A DNA stretch of 64,000 bases from Dellaglioa algida DSM 15638 (GTDB taxonomy: Bacteria; Bacillota; Bacilli; Lactobacillales; Lactobacillaceae), in NCBI RefSeq assembly GCF_001434695.1, contig NZ_AZDI01000002.1, forward strand, positions 124,001 through 188,000, written 5' to 3'. The notes below the pieces were generated by a model that saw only the letters and a list, made by a program, of their open reading frames with translations, made no database searches and was not told where the DNA came from. Position numbers and translations under genes: made by a program. Shown here in pieces: positions 56,214 through 64,000 of the stretch; within the stretch, counting starts at the first letter, position 1, and the number at the start of each line of letters is the position of its first letter.

Positions 56214-57518
56214 GTGGAAAAAATTATTGTTAAGGGTGGCAACTCACTCAATGGAACGGTTCATATAGAAGGCGCTAAAAATGCTGTATTACCTATCTTA
56301 GCAGCAGGTATTTTAGCAAGTACGGGCGAAAACACGTTATCAAATGTACCTGTTTTATCTGATGTTTTCACTATGAATAACGTGTTACGTTTTTTAAATT
56401 TAGATGTTGATTTTAATGAGGAAACAAATGAAGTTAAAATGAGTGCTGCTAAGGAATTATCACCAGAAGCACCTTTTGAATATGTCTCAAAAATGCGTGC
56501 ATCTATTGTTGTGATGGGTCCGCTTTTGGCACGACTTAAGCATGCCAAAATTGCAATGCCTGGAGGTTGTGCAATCGGTTCTAGACCAATTGATTTACAT
56601 TTAAAAGGTTTTGAAGCCATGGGTGCTCATATTGAACAATATGATGGTTACATAGAAGCAACCGTCGATGAATTAAAAGGCGCAAATATTTACCTTGATT
56701 TTCCAAGTGTAGGTGCAACTCAGAATATTATGATGGCTGCAACATTAGCTACTGGGACAACCGTGATAGAAAATGTTGCGAGAGAACCAGAAATCGTTGA
56801 CTTAGCCAACATTTTGAATAAGATGGGTGCCAAGGTTCAAGGTGCTGGAACTGAAACAATCCGTATTCATGGTGTGAAGGAACTTCATGGTGCAGATCAT
56901 GCGGTTGTTCAAGATCGTATTGAAGCAGGAACTTTCATGGTTGCGGCAGCAGTAACCCAAGGTAACGTTTTAATTGAAGAAGCTATTGCAGAACACAATA
57001 AACCATTAATCTCTAAGTTAGAAGAGATGGGTATTGAAGTGATCCAAGAAGAAAATGGTATTCGAGTAATTGGTACAGATGAAATTAAACCGATTGCGGT
57101 TAAAACATTGCCTCATCCGGGTTATCCAACAGATATGCAGCCACAAATGACAGTGCTTCAATTAATGGCATCTGGTACAAGCACGTTAACTGAGACTGTA
57201 TTTGAAAATCGTTTTATGCATTTAGAAGAATTACGTCGTATGAATGCTAACTTTAAGGTTGAAGGTAATTCGGTTGTCATGTATGGTCCAACTGATTTCA
57301 ACGGAGCAGAAGTTGCCGCTACTGATTTAAGAGCAGCAGCGGCACTTGTACTTGCTGGATTAGTTGCTCGCGGTTACACACAGGTAACTCATCTTGAGTA
57401 TCTTGACCGTGGTTACTATCACTTCCATCAAAAATTGAAGGCATTAGGCGCTGAAATTAAACGAATTGATGATGATACACAGGATATTATTATTAAGACA
57501 TCAAATGAAGTGAAATAA
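56214..57518 (+). CDS. murA: UDP-N-acetylglucosamine 1-carboxyvinyltransferase
   Basis: A 434-residue EPSP-synthase-fold enzyme for the first committed step of peptidoglycan synthesis. Cys119 in [16 protein letters not shown] is the catalytic residue and fosfomycin target. The C-terminal [16 protein letters not shown] is typical. The start is GTG 56214 behind CGGGGG. Synteny matches Bacillus murAA. Confidence 0.95.
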   Translation: MEKIIVKGGNSLNGTVHIEGAKNAVLPILAAGILASTGENTLSNVPVLSDVFTMNNVLRFLNLDVDFNEETNEVKMSAAKELSPEAPFEYVSKMRASIVVMGPLLARLKHAKIAMPGGCAIGSRPIDLHLKGFEAMGAHIEQYDGYIEATVDELKGANIYLDFPSVGATQNIMMAATLATGTTVIENVAREPEIVDLANILNKMGAKVQGAGTETIRIHGVKELHGADHAVVQDRIEAGTFMVAAAVTQGNVLIEEAIAEHNKPLISKLEEMGIEVIQEENGIRVIGTDEIKPIAVKTLPHPGYPTDMQPQMTVLQLMASGTSTLTETVFENRFMHLEELRRMNANFKVEGNSVVMYGPTDFNGAEVAATDLRAAAALVLAGLVARGYTQVTHLEYLDRGYYHFHQKLKALGAEIKRIDDDTQDIIIKTSNEVK

Positions 57519-57519
57519 G

Positions 57520-57547
57520 AAAAATGTCCATTTTGGACATTTTTTTA
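57520..57547 (+). terminator. Terminator after murA
   Basis: AAAAATGTCC-ATTTT-GGACATTTTTTT. A TATAAT at 57564-57569 just after it probably drives the mbl gene. Confidence 0.85.
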
Positions 57548-57612
57548 TTGCGCATATATATGGTATAATACTGACATTAGTATAAGTTTTAAGTGCCGAG
57601 AGGAGAAACACA

Positions 57613-58599
57613 ATGGCTAAAGATATTGGTATTGATTTAGGAACCGCAAACGTATTAATTAACGTTCAAAATAAAGGTATTGTTTTAAATGAACCTTCTG
57701 TTGTCGCAATTGACACGAAGTCAGGACGCGTCCTAGCAGTTGGGTCAGAAGCATACAAAATGGTCGGAAGAACACCCGGTAGTATCAGAGCAATCAGACC
57801 CATGAAAAATGGTGTCATCGCTGATTTCGATATTACAGAACAAATGTTAACTTACTTTATAAAAAAATTAAATGTGAGTGGCTTCTTGTCAAAACCAAGT
57901 ATTTTGATCTGTTGTCCAACAAACATTACATCAATTGAACAAAAAGCAATTATTCAAGCTGCTGAAAAAGCTGGTGGTGGCAAGGTTTATCTTGCTGAAG
58001 AACCTAAAGTTGCTGCTATCGGTGCTGGTTTAGATATTTATCAACCTCGCGGTAGTTTAGTTATCGATATCGGTGGTGGTACCAGTGATGTTGCTGTTAT
58101 TTCGTTAGGCGATATTGTAGCAAGTCGTTCATTGCGCGTTGCAGGTGACCAATTAAATAGTGATGTTATTAATTTTGTTAAACAAAAACATAATCTTCAA
58201 ATTGGTGAACGTACAGCTGAAAAAGCTAAAATTGAAATTGGTACGGTTTACCCAGGTAACCGTTCATTAGAAATGGAAATTCGCGGACGAGATGTTGTGA
58301 CTGGGTTACCAAAAACAATTACACTTACTTCTGCTGAGGTTGAAGAAGCAACTCACGAAACGATGCAAGCAATTGTATCCGCAACTAAAGAAGTTCTTGA
58401 ACAAACGCCACCAGAATTGGCATCAGATATTATCGATACTGGTGTAATTTTAACTGGTGGTGGTGCATTGTTAGATGGTGTTGACCTTTTAATGTCAGAG
58501 AATTTAGATATTCCGGTAATGGTATCCGAAACACCATTGGATGATGTTGCAAAAGGGACTGGATACCTGCTTGATCATATTGAAAAACAAGGTAGATAA
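57613..58599 (+). CDS. mbl: Rod shape-determining protein, MreB/Mbl family
   Basis: A 328-residue actin-like protein. Nucleotide-binding motifs are DIGIDLGTANVLI (phosphate 1), VIDIGGGTSDVAVISLGD (phosphate 2) and VILTGGGALLDGVD (adenosine). It polymerises under the membrane and guides lateral wall synthesis, which implies a rod-shaped cell. By synteny with Bacillus (after murAA) it is the Mbl orthologue; MreB is the alternative name. AGAGGAG precedes the ATG. Confidence 0.93.
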   Translation: MAKDIGIDLGTANVLINVQNKGIVLNEPSVVAIDTKSGRVLAVGSEAYKMVGRTPGSIRAIRPMKNGVIADFDITEQMLTYFIKKLNVSGFLSKPSILICCPTNITSIEQKAIIQAAEKAGGGKVYLAEEPKVAAIGAGLDIYQPRGSLVIDIGGGTSDVAVISLGDIVASRSLRVAGDQLNSDVINFVKQKHNLQIGERTAEKAKIEIGTVYPGNRSLEMEIRGRDVVTGLPKTITLTSAEVEEATHETMQAIVSATKEVLEQTPPELASDIIDTGVILTGGGALLDGVDLLMSENLDIPVMVSETPLDDVAKGTGYLLDHIEKQGR

Positions 58600-58624
58600 G
58601 AACTTTTATATGGGTTATTAGGGG

Positions 58625-58659
58625 AGGTCTATTAACGGGGCAATCTGTTGATGGACCTT
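58625..58659 (+). terminator. Weak hairpin after mbl
   Basis: AGGTC-TA-TTAAC ... GTTGA-TG-GACCT followed by only four T. It could attenuate reading into yidD. Confidence 0.4.
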
Positions 58660-58682
58660 TTAATATAGGGAGTCATTGATTT

Positions 58683-58943
58683 ATGCAAAACTTAATGCTA
58701 GCACCAATCAAGTTTTATCAGAAATTTATTTCACCAATGTTCCCACCTAGTTGTCGTTATTATCCGACGTGTTCAAATTATATGATTAAAGCCATTCAAA
58801 AACATGGCGCAAAAGGCATTATTATGGGTATCGGTAGGATTTTAAGATGCCATCCTTTTGTCAGGGGCGGATTTGATCCAGTACCTGACTACTTTACCGT
58901 ACGCAGAAATAAGAACCCAGAGGGAGAAAATAAACATGTCTAA
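58683..58943 (+). CDS. yidD: Membrane protein insertion efficiency factor YidD
   Basis: An 86-residue protein with the three conserved cysteines of the family in [13 protein letters not shown] and LRCHPF, and GGFDPVPDY at the end. It is amphipathic and thought to assist YidC in inserting membrane proteins. GGGAG precedes the ATG. It overlaps the DUF2969 gene by 8 bases. Confidence 0.95.
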   Translation: MQNLMLAPIKFYQKFISPMFPPSCRYYPTCSNYMIKAIQKHGAKGIIMGIGRILRCHPFVRGGFDPVPDYFTVRRNKNPEGENKHV

Positions 58944-59157
58944 GAAAGAAAAAGAAATTGAAGTTGCAGAAAATGATATTAAAATTAACGGTGAAGAAGC
59001 TGTTTCGTTAACGGTCGGTGGTATTGAAATTGGAACGGTGATGCAACAAGATGCAAAATTTGTTGCCACATTGAGCAACGGAGAAACGTTTAAAGCTAAA
59101 ACACGCGATGAAGGAATTGATACTTTATTACGTGATTTCCATTTGCACCGAGGCTAA
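58936..59157 (+). CDS. DUF2969 family protein
   Basis: A 73-residue acidic soluble protein ([17 protein letters not shown], then [16 protein letters not shown] and a helical [17 protein letters not shown]). It matches a lactobacillar family of unknown function that regularly lies between yidD and the rodA/ftsW gene. ATG 58936 is behind AGAGGGAG; a longer in-frame version would overlap yidD deeply and is unlikely. Confidence 0.85.
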   Translation: MSKKEKEIEVAENDIKINGEEAVSLTVGGIEIGTVMQQDAKFVATLSNGETFKAKTRDEGIDTLLRDFHLHRG

Positions 59158-59228
59158 TTAATTATAGATTAACTATTGGTCTAGTCATAAATTTAATGAA
59201 ATAAGCAACATAGCGTGGAGGATATTCT

Positions 59229-60434
59229 ATGAGTAGTAGAAAAGATGAGATCGATAGTGAGGCAAGGATTGATTATGGTATTATTTTTGCCGTTTTAGTC
59301 TTAGCAATCATTGGACTTGCTTCGATTTATGTATCGGCTTCCCATGATACGAGTGCTACTTCAATTGTTAGCCAAATGGTTTCACAGTTGATGTGGTATG
59401 CCATTGGGGTCGTTGCAATTGTGGTTATAATGCAATTCGATTCAGAACAACTGTGGCGGATTGCACCGATTGTCTATGGTGTTGGTCTGTTCTTGTTGGC
59501 GATTGTTTTGGTTGTTTATAGTCGGAGTTTATATGCAAGTACAGGTGCTAAAAGCTGGATACCGCTTGTGGGTTCATTAACGTTCCAACCATCAGAGGTA
59601 ATGAAGCCAGCATTTATTTTGATGTTAGCCCGTGTCGTTACAGTGCATAATAATGATTATCCAACACATAAGCTTAGTACAGATTTTATCTTGTTGGCTA
59701 AGATGATTGGCTGGACGCTTCCAGTCGTCGTTTTGTTAAAATTACAAAATGATTTTGGAACGATGTTGGTTTTCTTTGCTATTTTAGGTGGCGTCATTTT
59801 AGTTTCCGGAATCACCTGGAAAATTATTGGACCAGCATTTGGGATTGTTGCAGTTGTAGGTGGAACAACGTTGTACATGGTTATTTCAACGACTGGTCGA
59901 GCGATTTTAGAGAAAATTGGCTTTGCCGCTTATCAATTTGATCGTGTGGATAACTGGTTGGATCCTTCAAAAGATACATCTGGAACGGGATATCAATTAT
60001 GGCAAAGTATGAAGGCTATCGGGTCTGGACAAATGACCGGTAAAGGATTTAACGTCTCAAACGTCTATGTACCCGTTCGTGAATCCGATATGATTTTTTC
60101 CGTTATTGGTGAGAATTTTGGATTCATTGGTGGCTGTATCTTGATTTTCATTTATTTCCTATTAATTTATCGAATGGTTCGTGCAACCTTTGATACGAAA
60201 AATGAATTTTATGCTTACTTATCAACAGGTGTTATTATGATGATTTTATTCCATGTTTTTGAAAATATTGGGATGAGCATCGGGTTGTTACCATTAACAG
60301 GTATTCCATTGCCATTTGTCAGTCAGGGAGGGTCAGCCCTGGTAGGTAATATGATTGGGATTGGGTTGATCATGTCAATGCGATTCCATCATAAGAGCTA
60401 TATGTTTAGTAACGATGACGAAGATTTTGATTAG
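59229..60434 (+). CDS. rodA: FtsW/RodA/SpoVE family peptidoglycan polymerase (RodA-like)
   Basis: A 401-residue protein with ten membrane segments. SEDS-family landmarks are GAKSWIPLVGSLTFQPSEVM in the first half and the C-terminal GIPLPFVSQGGSALVGN. SEDS proteins are glycosyltransferases that extend glycan strands together with class B PBPs. The mbl gene nearby favours RodA (elongation) over FtsW. TGGAGGA precedes the ATG. Confidence 0.93.
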   Translation: MSSRKDEIDSEARIDYGIIFAVLVLAIIGLASIYVSASHDTSATSIVSQMVSQLMWYAIGVVAIVVIMQFDSEQLWRIAPIVYGVGLFLLAIVLVVYSRSLYASTGAKSWIPLVGSLTFQPSEVMKPAFILMLARVVTVHNNDYPTHKLSTDFILLAKMIGWTLPVVVLLKLQNDFGTMLVFFAILGGVILVSGITWKIIGPAFGIVAVVGGTTLYMVISTTGRAILEKIGFAAYQFDRVDNWLDPSKDTSGTGYQLWQSMKAIGSGQMTGKGFNVSNVYVPVRESDMIFSVIGENFGFIGGCILIFIYFLLIYRMVRATFDTKNEFYAYLSTGVIMMILFHVFENIGMSIGLLPLTGIPLPFVSQGGSALVGNMIGIGLIMSMRFHHKSYMFSNDDEDFD

Positions 60435-60442
60435 ATACTGGC

Positions 60443-60476
60443 GCGGCGATTCTATTTTGTGAGTCGTCGCTTTTTT
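60443..60476 (+). terminator. Terminator after rodA
   Basis: GCGGCGATTC-TATTTTGT-GAGTCGTCGC and six T. Confidence 0.9.
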
Positions 60477-60497
60477 AAAACTGGGAGGTTTACGATA

Positions 60498-60857
60498 ATG
60501 CTTGATTTTTATTGGTATCCTAAATGTTCAACTTGTAGAAAAGCGAAACAATGGTTAGATGAAAACGGTGTTGACTATCGTACGATAGACCTCATTCAAG
60601 ATACGCCGAAAGCGGCTTTAATTGAAAAGTGGTTGAATGAGTCTGAACAACCCATGACTTATTTTTTTAATACGCATGGTGAAAAGTATCGTGAATTAAA
60701 ATTAAAAGACGAATTACCAACAATGTCAAATATTCAAGCAAGTCAAGTACTAGCGTCAGATGGGATGTTAATTAAGCGCCCCGTATTAATTGAGGGCGAT
60801 AAAATGACAACTGGATTTAAGGAAGATGTATTCGAAGAAAATTGGTTAAATAAATAA
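60498..60857 (+). CDS. ArsC/Spx/MgsR-family protein (thioredoxin-like)
   Basis: A 119-residue protein with the CxxC motif in YPKCSTCRKAKQWL and the family regions IQDTPKAALIEKWL and DGMLIKRPVLIEGDK. The similarity is to arsenate-reductase-like YusI/YffB; a direct function as arsenate reductase is unlikely. The start is ATG 60498 behind GGGAGG; upstream in-frame residues would lie in the rodA terminator. Confidence 0.88.
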   Translation: MLDFYWYPKCSTCRKAKQWLDENGVDYRTIDLIQDTPKAALIEKWLNESEQPMTYFFNTHGEKYRELKLKDELPTMSNIQASQVLASDGMLIKRPVLIEGDKMTTGFKEDVFEENWLNK

Positions 60858-60862
60858 AAGTG

Positions 60863-60891
60863 TTGACATTAAATTTTAATCTGGCTATAAT
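60863..60891 (+). promoter_or_regulatory. Consensus promoter of the metNIQ operon
   Basis: TTGACA (60863-60868), 17-base spacer and TATAAT (60886-60891), a perfect sigma-70 consensus. Transcription should start near 60898. Confidence 0.9.
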
Positions 60892-60897
60892 CAACTA

Positions 60898-61207
60898 CAA
60901 TAAGAAATACAGATGAGACGTTTTGAAAAGATGAGTAGGTTTTAGTAATTAGAGAAGAGAGTCCCGGTAGCTGAAAAGGGATCGAAATTACGGAATTGAA
61001 GATGGTCTTGGAACGTTTGGTGGATGAGCAATGTAAATCTACCTTGGGTACGCCCAATACAGCGAAAGGGTATCGGCTAAGTGATTAGCCCGTACCTGAT
61101 GAGATTGTTATCGTGAGGTAACAATAAAACAAGGTGGTAACACGTGAAGTTTATAGCTTCTCGTCCTTCCGTTTATTAAAAGGGGGGATGAGGGGCTATT
61201 TTTTTTG
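60898..61207 (+). promoter_or_regulatory. T-box leader (methionine-type) of metNIQ
   Basis: A 310-base leader between the promoter and metN. Stem I has a GATGAG K-turn-like element and an AGTA/GAA loop-E element. ATG (61002-61004), after TTGAAG, is the likely specifier for tRNA-Met. The T-box sequence AACAAGGTGGTAACACG (about 61129-61145) pairs with the tRNA 3' end. A terminator follows, AGCTTCTCGTCCTTCC with GGGGGGATGAGGGGCT and eight T (61157-61206). Uncharged tRNA-Met would turn the operon on. The specifier assignment uses the gene context as well as the pattern. Confidence 0.88.
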
Positions 61208-61226
61208 AAAAAAAGGAGGAATGAAT

Positions 61227-62264
61227 ATGATTGAATTTAAACATGTATCTAAAGAGTTTGTCACGAATAATGGTAAAGTAAGTGCGGTTTCTGATTTAAA
61301 CCTTTCGGTTGAAGACGGTAATATTTTAGGAATCGTCGGTTATTCTGGGGCTGGAAAAAGTACGCTAATTAGAATGCTGAACGGTTTGGAGACACCGACT
61401 TCAGGAGAAGTTGATGTGAACGGGGCTAAAATTGCTTCACTAACGGGGAAGGTATTAAGAAAGCAACGTCAAAAAATTGGAATGATTTTTCAACATTTTA
61501 ATTTACTTTGGTCTCGAACGGTTGTGGAAAATATTATGTTTCCACTTGAAATTGCCGGTTTAGGTAAAGCTGAACGTCTGGCCAAGGCTGAGGAATTAAC
61601 AACGTTAGTCGGATTAAAAGGGAAAGAAAATGCTTATCCCTCAGAGTTATCTGGCGGTCAAAAACAACGTGTTGGTATCGCTAGGGCGTTGGCCAATGAC
61701 CCTGAAATCTTAATCTGTGACGAGGCGACAAGTGCTTTGGATCCACAAACAACTGATGAAATATTAGATTTATTACTCCAAATTAATCATAAATTAAATT
61801 TGACGATTGTTTTAATTACACATGAAATGCACGTTGTCCGTAAAATATGTGATCATGTTGCAGTCATGGAAAATGGTAAATTAGTCGAAGATGGTTTAGT
61901 CCTAGATGTTTTTAAACGACCACAACAAGACGTCACAAAACGATTTGTTAATCAAGAGGTAACACCAGCAATGCACGATACTGAGATTGCCGTCCATGAA
62001 TTAATCGAAGCTTATCCACAAGGCTTAATTGTTCAATTAACGTTCCACAGTACTCAGACGCAAATGCCTATTATCTCTGAAATGTTAAGACAAATTCCAG
62101 AAATTGATTTTAATATCGTTGAAGGATCAATTCATCAAACACAAGGTGGTCCGATTGGAACATTATATATTCAATTAACTGGACCAAAAGAAAGTTTGGA
62201 TCAAGCCATTCCATTCTTACAAAAAATGAAAGTAGAAACGGAGGTGCTTCATTATGGGGACTAA
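61227..62264 (+). CDS. metN: Methionine ABC transporter ATP-binding protein
   Basis: A 345-residue ABC ATPase. Walker A GYSGAGKSTLIRMLNGLE, signature LSGGQKQRVGIARAL, Walker B ILICDEATSALD, and a C-terminal NIL domain (about residues 265-345) that senses methionine, as in MetN. ATG 61227 is 6 bases after GGAGGA; an ATG at 61221 is too close to that site. It overlaps metI by 11 bases. Confidence 0.95.
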   Translation: MIEFKHVSKEFVTNNGKVSAVSDLNLSVEDGNILGIVGYSGAGKSTLIRMLNGLETPTSGEVDVNGAKIASLTGKVLRKQRQKIGMIFQHFNLLWSRTVVENIMFPLEIAGLGKAERLAKAEELTTLVGLKGKENAYPSELSGGQKQRVGIARALANDPEILICDEATSALDPQTTDEILDLLLQINHKLNLTIVLITHEMHVVRKICDHVAVMENGKLVEDGLVLDVFKRPQQDVTKRFVNQEVTPAMHDTEIAVHELIEAYPQGLIVQLTFHSTQTQMPIISEMLRQIPEIDFNIVEGSIHQTQGGPIGTLYIQLTGPKESLDQAIPFLQKMKVETEVLHYGD

Positions 62265-62958
62265 TACGTGGGCATCATATTTTAATTTTAGCGCCGTTAA
62301 TTGGGTCGATTTTTGGGCGAATACTTGGGAAACAATCAGTATGACATTGATTTCTACCATCGCGGTTGCCATTCTAGGTATTCTCCTGGGTCTGATTCTG
62401 TTTGAAACAAAGCAGAAAACGACGGGTAAGATAATGATCTGGTCTAAAGTCATTAATTGGGTTGTTTCAGCTTTAGTTAATATCTTTCGCTCAATTCCAT
62501 TTATTATTTTAATTGTGCTATTATTACCATTCACAAAAGCTTTAGTTGGTTCGATTATTGGTCCAGTTGCTGCTTTACCGGCTTTGATTATTTCCGCAGC
62601 ACCATTTTATGCACGGATGGTCGAGTTAGCTTTTCGCGAAATTGATTACGGTGTTATTGAAGCTGCCGAAGCAATGGGCGCTAATAAAATACAAATCATT
62701 TGGAAAGTGTTGTTGCGAGAAAGTTTACCGGCATTAATTTCTGGTGTTACGGTTACGGGAATTACAATTATTGGGTATACGGCGATGGCCGGGACAATCG
62801 GAGCCGGGGGCCTAGGAAATTGGGCCTTTATCGAAGGCTACGGAGCTAATAATAATACTGTCACATTAGTTGCAACGGTAACGATTATTATTATTGTGGC
62901 CATTTTCCAACTTATTGGAGATCAATCGGCTAAACTAATTGATAAGCGGAATAACTAG
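62254..62958 (+). CDS. metI: Methionine ABC transporter permease
   Basis: A 234-residue permease with five membrane segments. The EAA loop that contacts MetN is EAAEAMGANKIQIIWKVLL. CGGAGGTG precedes the ATG. It forms the channel for D/L-methionine import. It ends 10 bases before metQ. Confidence 0.94.
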   Translation: MGTNTWASYFNFSAVNWVDFWANTWETISMTLISTIAVAILGILLGLILFETKQKTTGKIMIWSKVINWVVSALVNIFRSIPFIILIVLLLPFTKALVGSIIGPVAALPALIISAAPFYARMVELAFREIDYGVIEAAEAMGANKIQIIWKVLLRESLPALISGVTVTGITIIGYTAMAGTIGAGGLGNWAFIEGYGANNNTVTLVATVTIIIIVAIFQLIGDQSAKLIDKRNN

Positions 62959-62968
62959 GGAGGGATAT

Positions 62969-63784
62969 ATGATGAAAATAAATAAGAAACTATTTTTTTC
63001 ACTTCTCTTTGTGATAATTCTGTTAACTGGGTGTGGAAAACGAGCGGATGATAAAAATACGCTGGTTGTGGGTGCTAGTAATATTCCACATGCCGAGATA
63101 TTGGCTCATGTAAAGCCAATGTTGGCAAAAGAAGGTATCGACTTAAAAGTAAAGGTCTTTCAGGATTATGTAATGCCTAATAAGGCGACAGAATCTGAAG
63201 ATTTGGACGCTAACTATTTTCAACATAAACCATTTTTAGATAATTGGGATAAACAGAATAATGGTGACCTTATTAGTGTCGGGAACGTTCATTTAGAGCC
63301 AATTGGCGTTTACTCTAAACGAGTTAAACGATTGACTGACTTAAAGAAGGGGAGCACCGTTCTTGTATCCAACAGTATTTCAGATTATGGGCGTGTACTA
63401 ACTATTTTTAAAGATACCGGGCTGATTACTTTGAAAAAAGGAACAGATGTTGCGACGGCAAACTTTAACGATATTCAAACGAATAAGTTAGAGTTAAACT
63501 TTAAACATACTTATGAACCTAAATTAATGTCCGATTTATACGCAAATGATGAGGGCGCGGCGGTTGTGATCAATGCAAATTACGCCGTTGAGGCGGGATT
63601 GAATCCGATGAAACAAGCCATCTCGTTGGAAAGTAATACATCGTCTTATGCGAATTTAGTCGCCGTTACACCAAAAAATAAAAATAACCCGGCTATTAAG
63701 AAATTGGTTGAAGCGTTACAATCAAAAGATACCCAAAAGTGGATATTAACTAAATATAAGGGTGCGGTGATTCCGGCCAAATAA
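62969..63784 (+). CDS. metQ: Methionine-binding lipoprotein (MetQ/NlpA family)
   Basis: A 271-residue binding protein. The signal peptide ends in the lipobox LLTGCGK, so the protein is anchored by lipid. The mature part has the NlpA pattern: VVGASNIPHAEILAHVKPML, ATESEDLDANYFQHKPFLDN and VVINANYAVEAGLNP. ATG 62969 is behind GGGAGGG. It ends the operon. Confidence 0.95.
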   Translation: MMKINKKLFFSLLFVIILLTGCGKRADDKNTLVVGASNIPHAEILAHVKPMLAKEGIDLKVKVFQDYVMPNKATESEDLDANYFQHKPFLDNWDKQNNGDLISVGNVHLEPIGVYSKRVKRLTDLKKGSTVLVSNSISDYGRVLTIFKDTGLITLKKGTDVATANFNDIQTNKLELNFKHTYEPKLMSDLYANDEGAAVVINANYAVEAGLNPMKQAISLESNTSSYANLVAVTPKNKNNPAIKKLVEALQSKDTQKWILTKYKGAVIPAK

Positions 63785-63831
63785 AAAGAATTGAAACTAG
63801 TGACTAATTAACTAGTTTCAATTCTTTTTAT
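63783..63831. terminator. Bidirectional terminator between metQ and the amidotransferase gene
   Basis: AAAAAGAATTGAAACTAGT with its complement, T-rich on both strands; it overlaps the stop codon of the leftward gene. Confidence 0.9.
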
Positions 63832-64000
63832 TTTTCAATTTTATTGATTAACCATTTAAAAATAGCTAAATCTGATTGATTTCTTGTAAATGACATTTCG
63901 GGGTGCCATTGAACGGCAAGAATTCGATTGTCATCGCTGACTAATCCTTCAACTAACCCATCTGGGCTCTCCGCAATAGCGACCAAAGAATCGCCTAATT
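63828..64000 (-). CDS. Class I glutamine amidotransferase (gamma-glutamyl-GABA hydrolase type), C-terminal fragment
   Basis: The last 56 or so codons of a leftward gene that continues beyond the window. The visible part reads SLVAIAESPDGLVEGL, then ILAVQWHPEMSF, the catalytic His-Glu pair (HPE) of the peptidase C26/PuuD family. Such enzymes hydrolyse gamma-glutamyl amides in the cytoplasm. The nucleophile cysteine would be outside the window, so activity cannot be checked. Confidence 0.85.
   Translation of the reverse strand, partial: LGDSLVAIAESPDGLVEGLVSDDNRILAVQWHPEMSFTRNQSDLAIFKWLINKIEK

Overview
The window is AT-rich chromosomal DNA of a low-GC Gram-positive bacterium, most likely a member of the Lactobacillaceae (Lactobacillales). 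The evidence is the dlt operon with dltX, a type I LTA synthase, MurT/GatD, a class A PBP, a methionine T-box leader in front of metNIQ, a tmRNA whose tag ends in YALAA, and the Firmicutes-type order prfA-prmC-sua5-glyA-upp-atp-murA-mbl. Species cannot be fixed from the sequence alone; a Latilactobacillus/Dellaglioa-like organism would fit, but this is a guess. No insertion sequence, prophage, CRISPR array or integrase was seen, and the window reads as core chromosome.

Layout. 0-4.4 kb: the end of a dicarboxylate/glutamate symporter gene, an MFS permease, and a leftward three-gene aromatic-amino-acid-type ABC transporter with a long, highly structured leader RNA. 4.4-12.2 kb: an L,D-transpeptidase, two tandem paralogous HAD phosphatases, an NAD(P)-binding protein, tmRNA (ssrA), a divergent LysR/acetyltransferase pair, a UPF0145 protein and a membrane-anchored cyclophilin. 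12.2-28.5 kb: a cell-envelope island. It holds a CzrA-like metal sensor, a class A PBP preceded by an overlapping 28-codon ORF and followed by a PASTA-like wall protein, a CadD-like cation exporter, a two-component system, dltXABCD, an FtsX-like permease with a catalytically dead ABC ATPase-like partner, LTA synthase and a VanZ protein. 28.5-34.5 kb: an RlmI-like methyltransferase, sugar uptake, an APC permease, pgi and a cold-shock gene.

34.5-43.4 kb: a gene-poor stretch with a candidate small RNA, an MFS drug exporter with a possible leader peptide, a lipoprotein, two C34-anticodon tRNA genes (Gln-CTG and Glu-CTC), small hypothetical genes, a histidine phosphatase, a beta-lactamase-fold hydrolase, manA and murT-gatD. 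43.6-60.9 kb: a conserved block of tdk, prfA, prmC, a fused sua5-glyA gene, upp, the complete F1Fo ATP synthase operon, DUF1146, murA, mbl, yidD, DUF2969, an FtsW/RodA gene and an ArsC/Spx-like gene. 60.9-64 kb: a T-box-controlled methionine ABC transporter, then the 3' end of a class I glutamine amidotransferase gene.

Most of the window serves envelope construction (peptidoglycan, D-alanylation, lipoteichoic acid, rod shape), energy metabolism and translation. The observations most worth following up are the multi-hairpin leader RNA of the ABC transporter, the degenerate ABC ATPase paired with an FtsX-like permease between dlt and ltaS, the Sua5-GlyA fusion, and several very short well-positioned ORFs upstream of a PBP and of a drug exporter.
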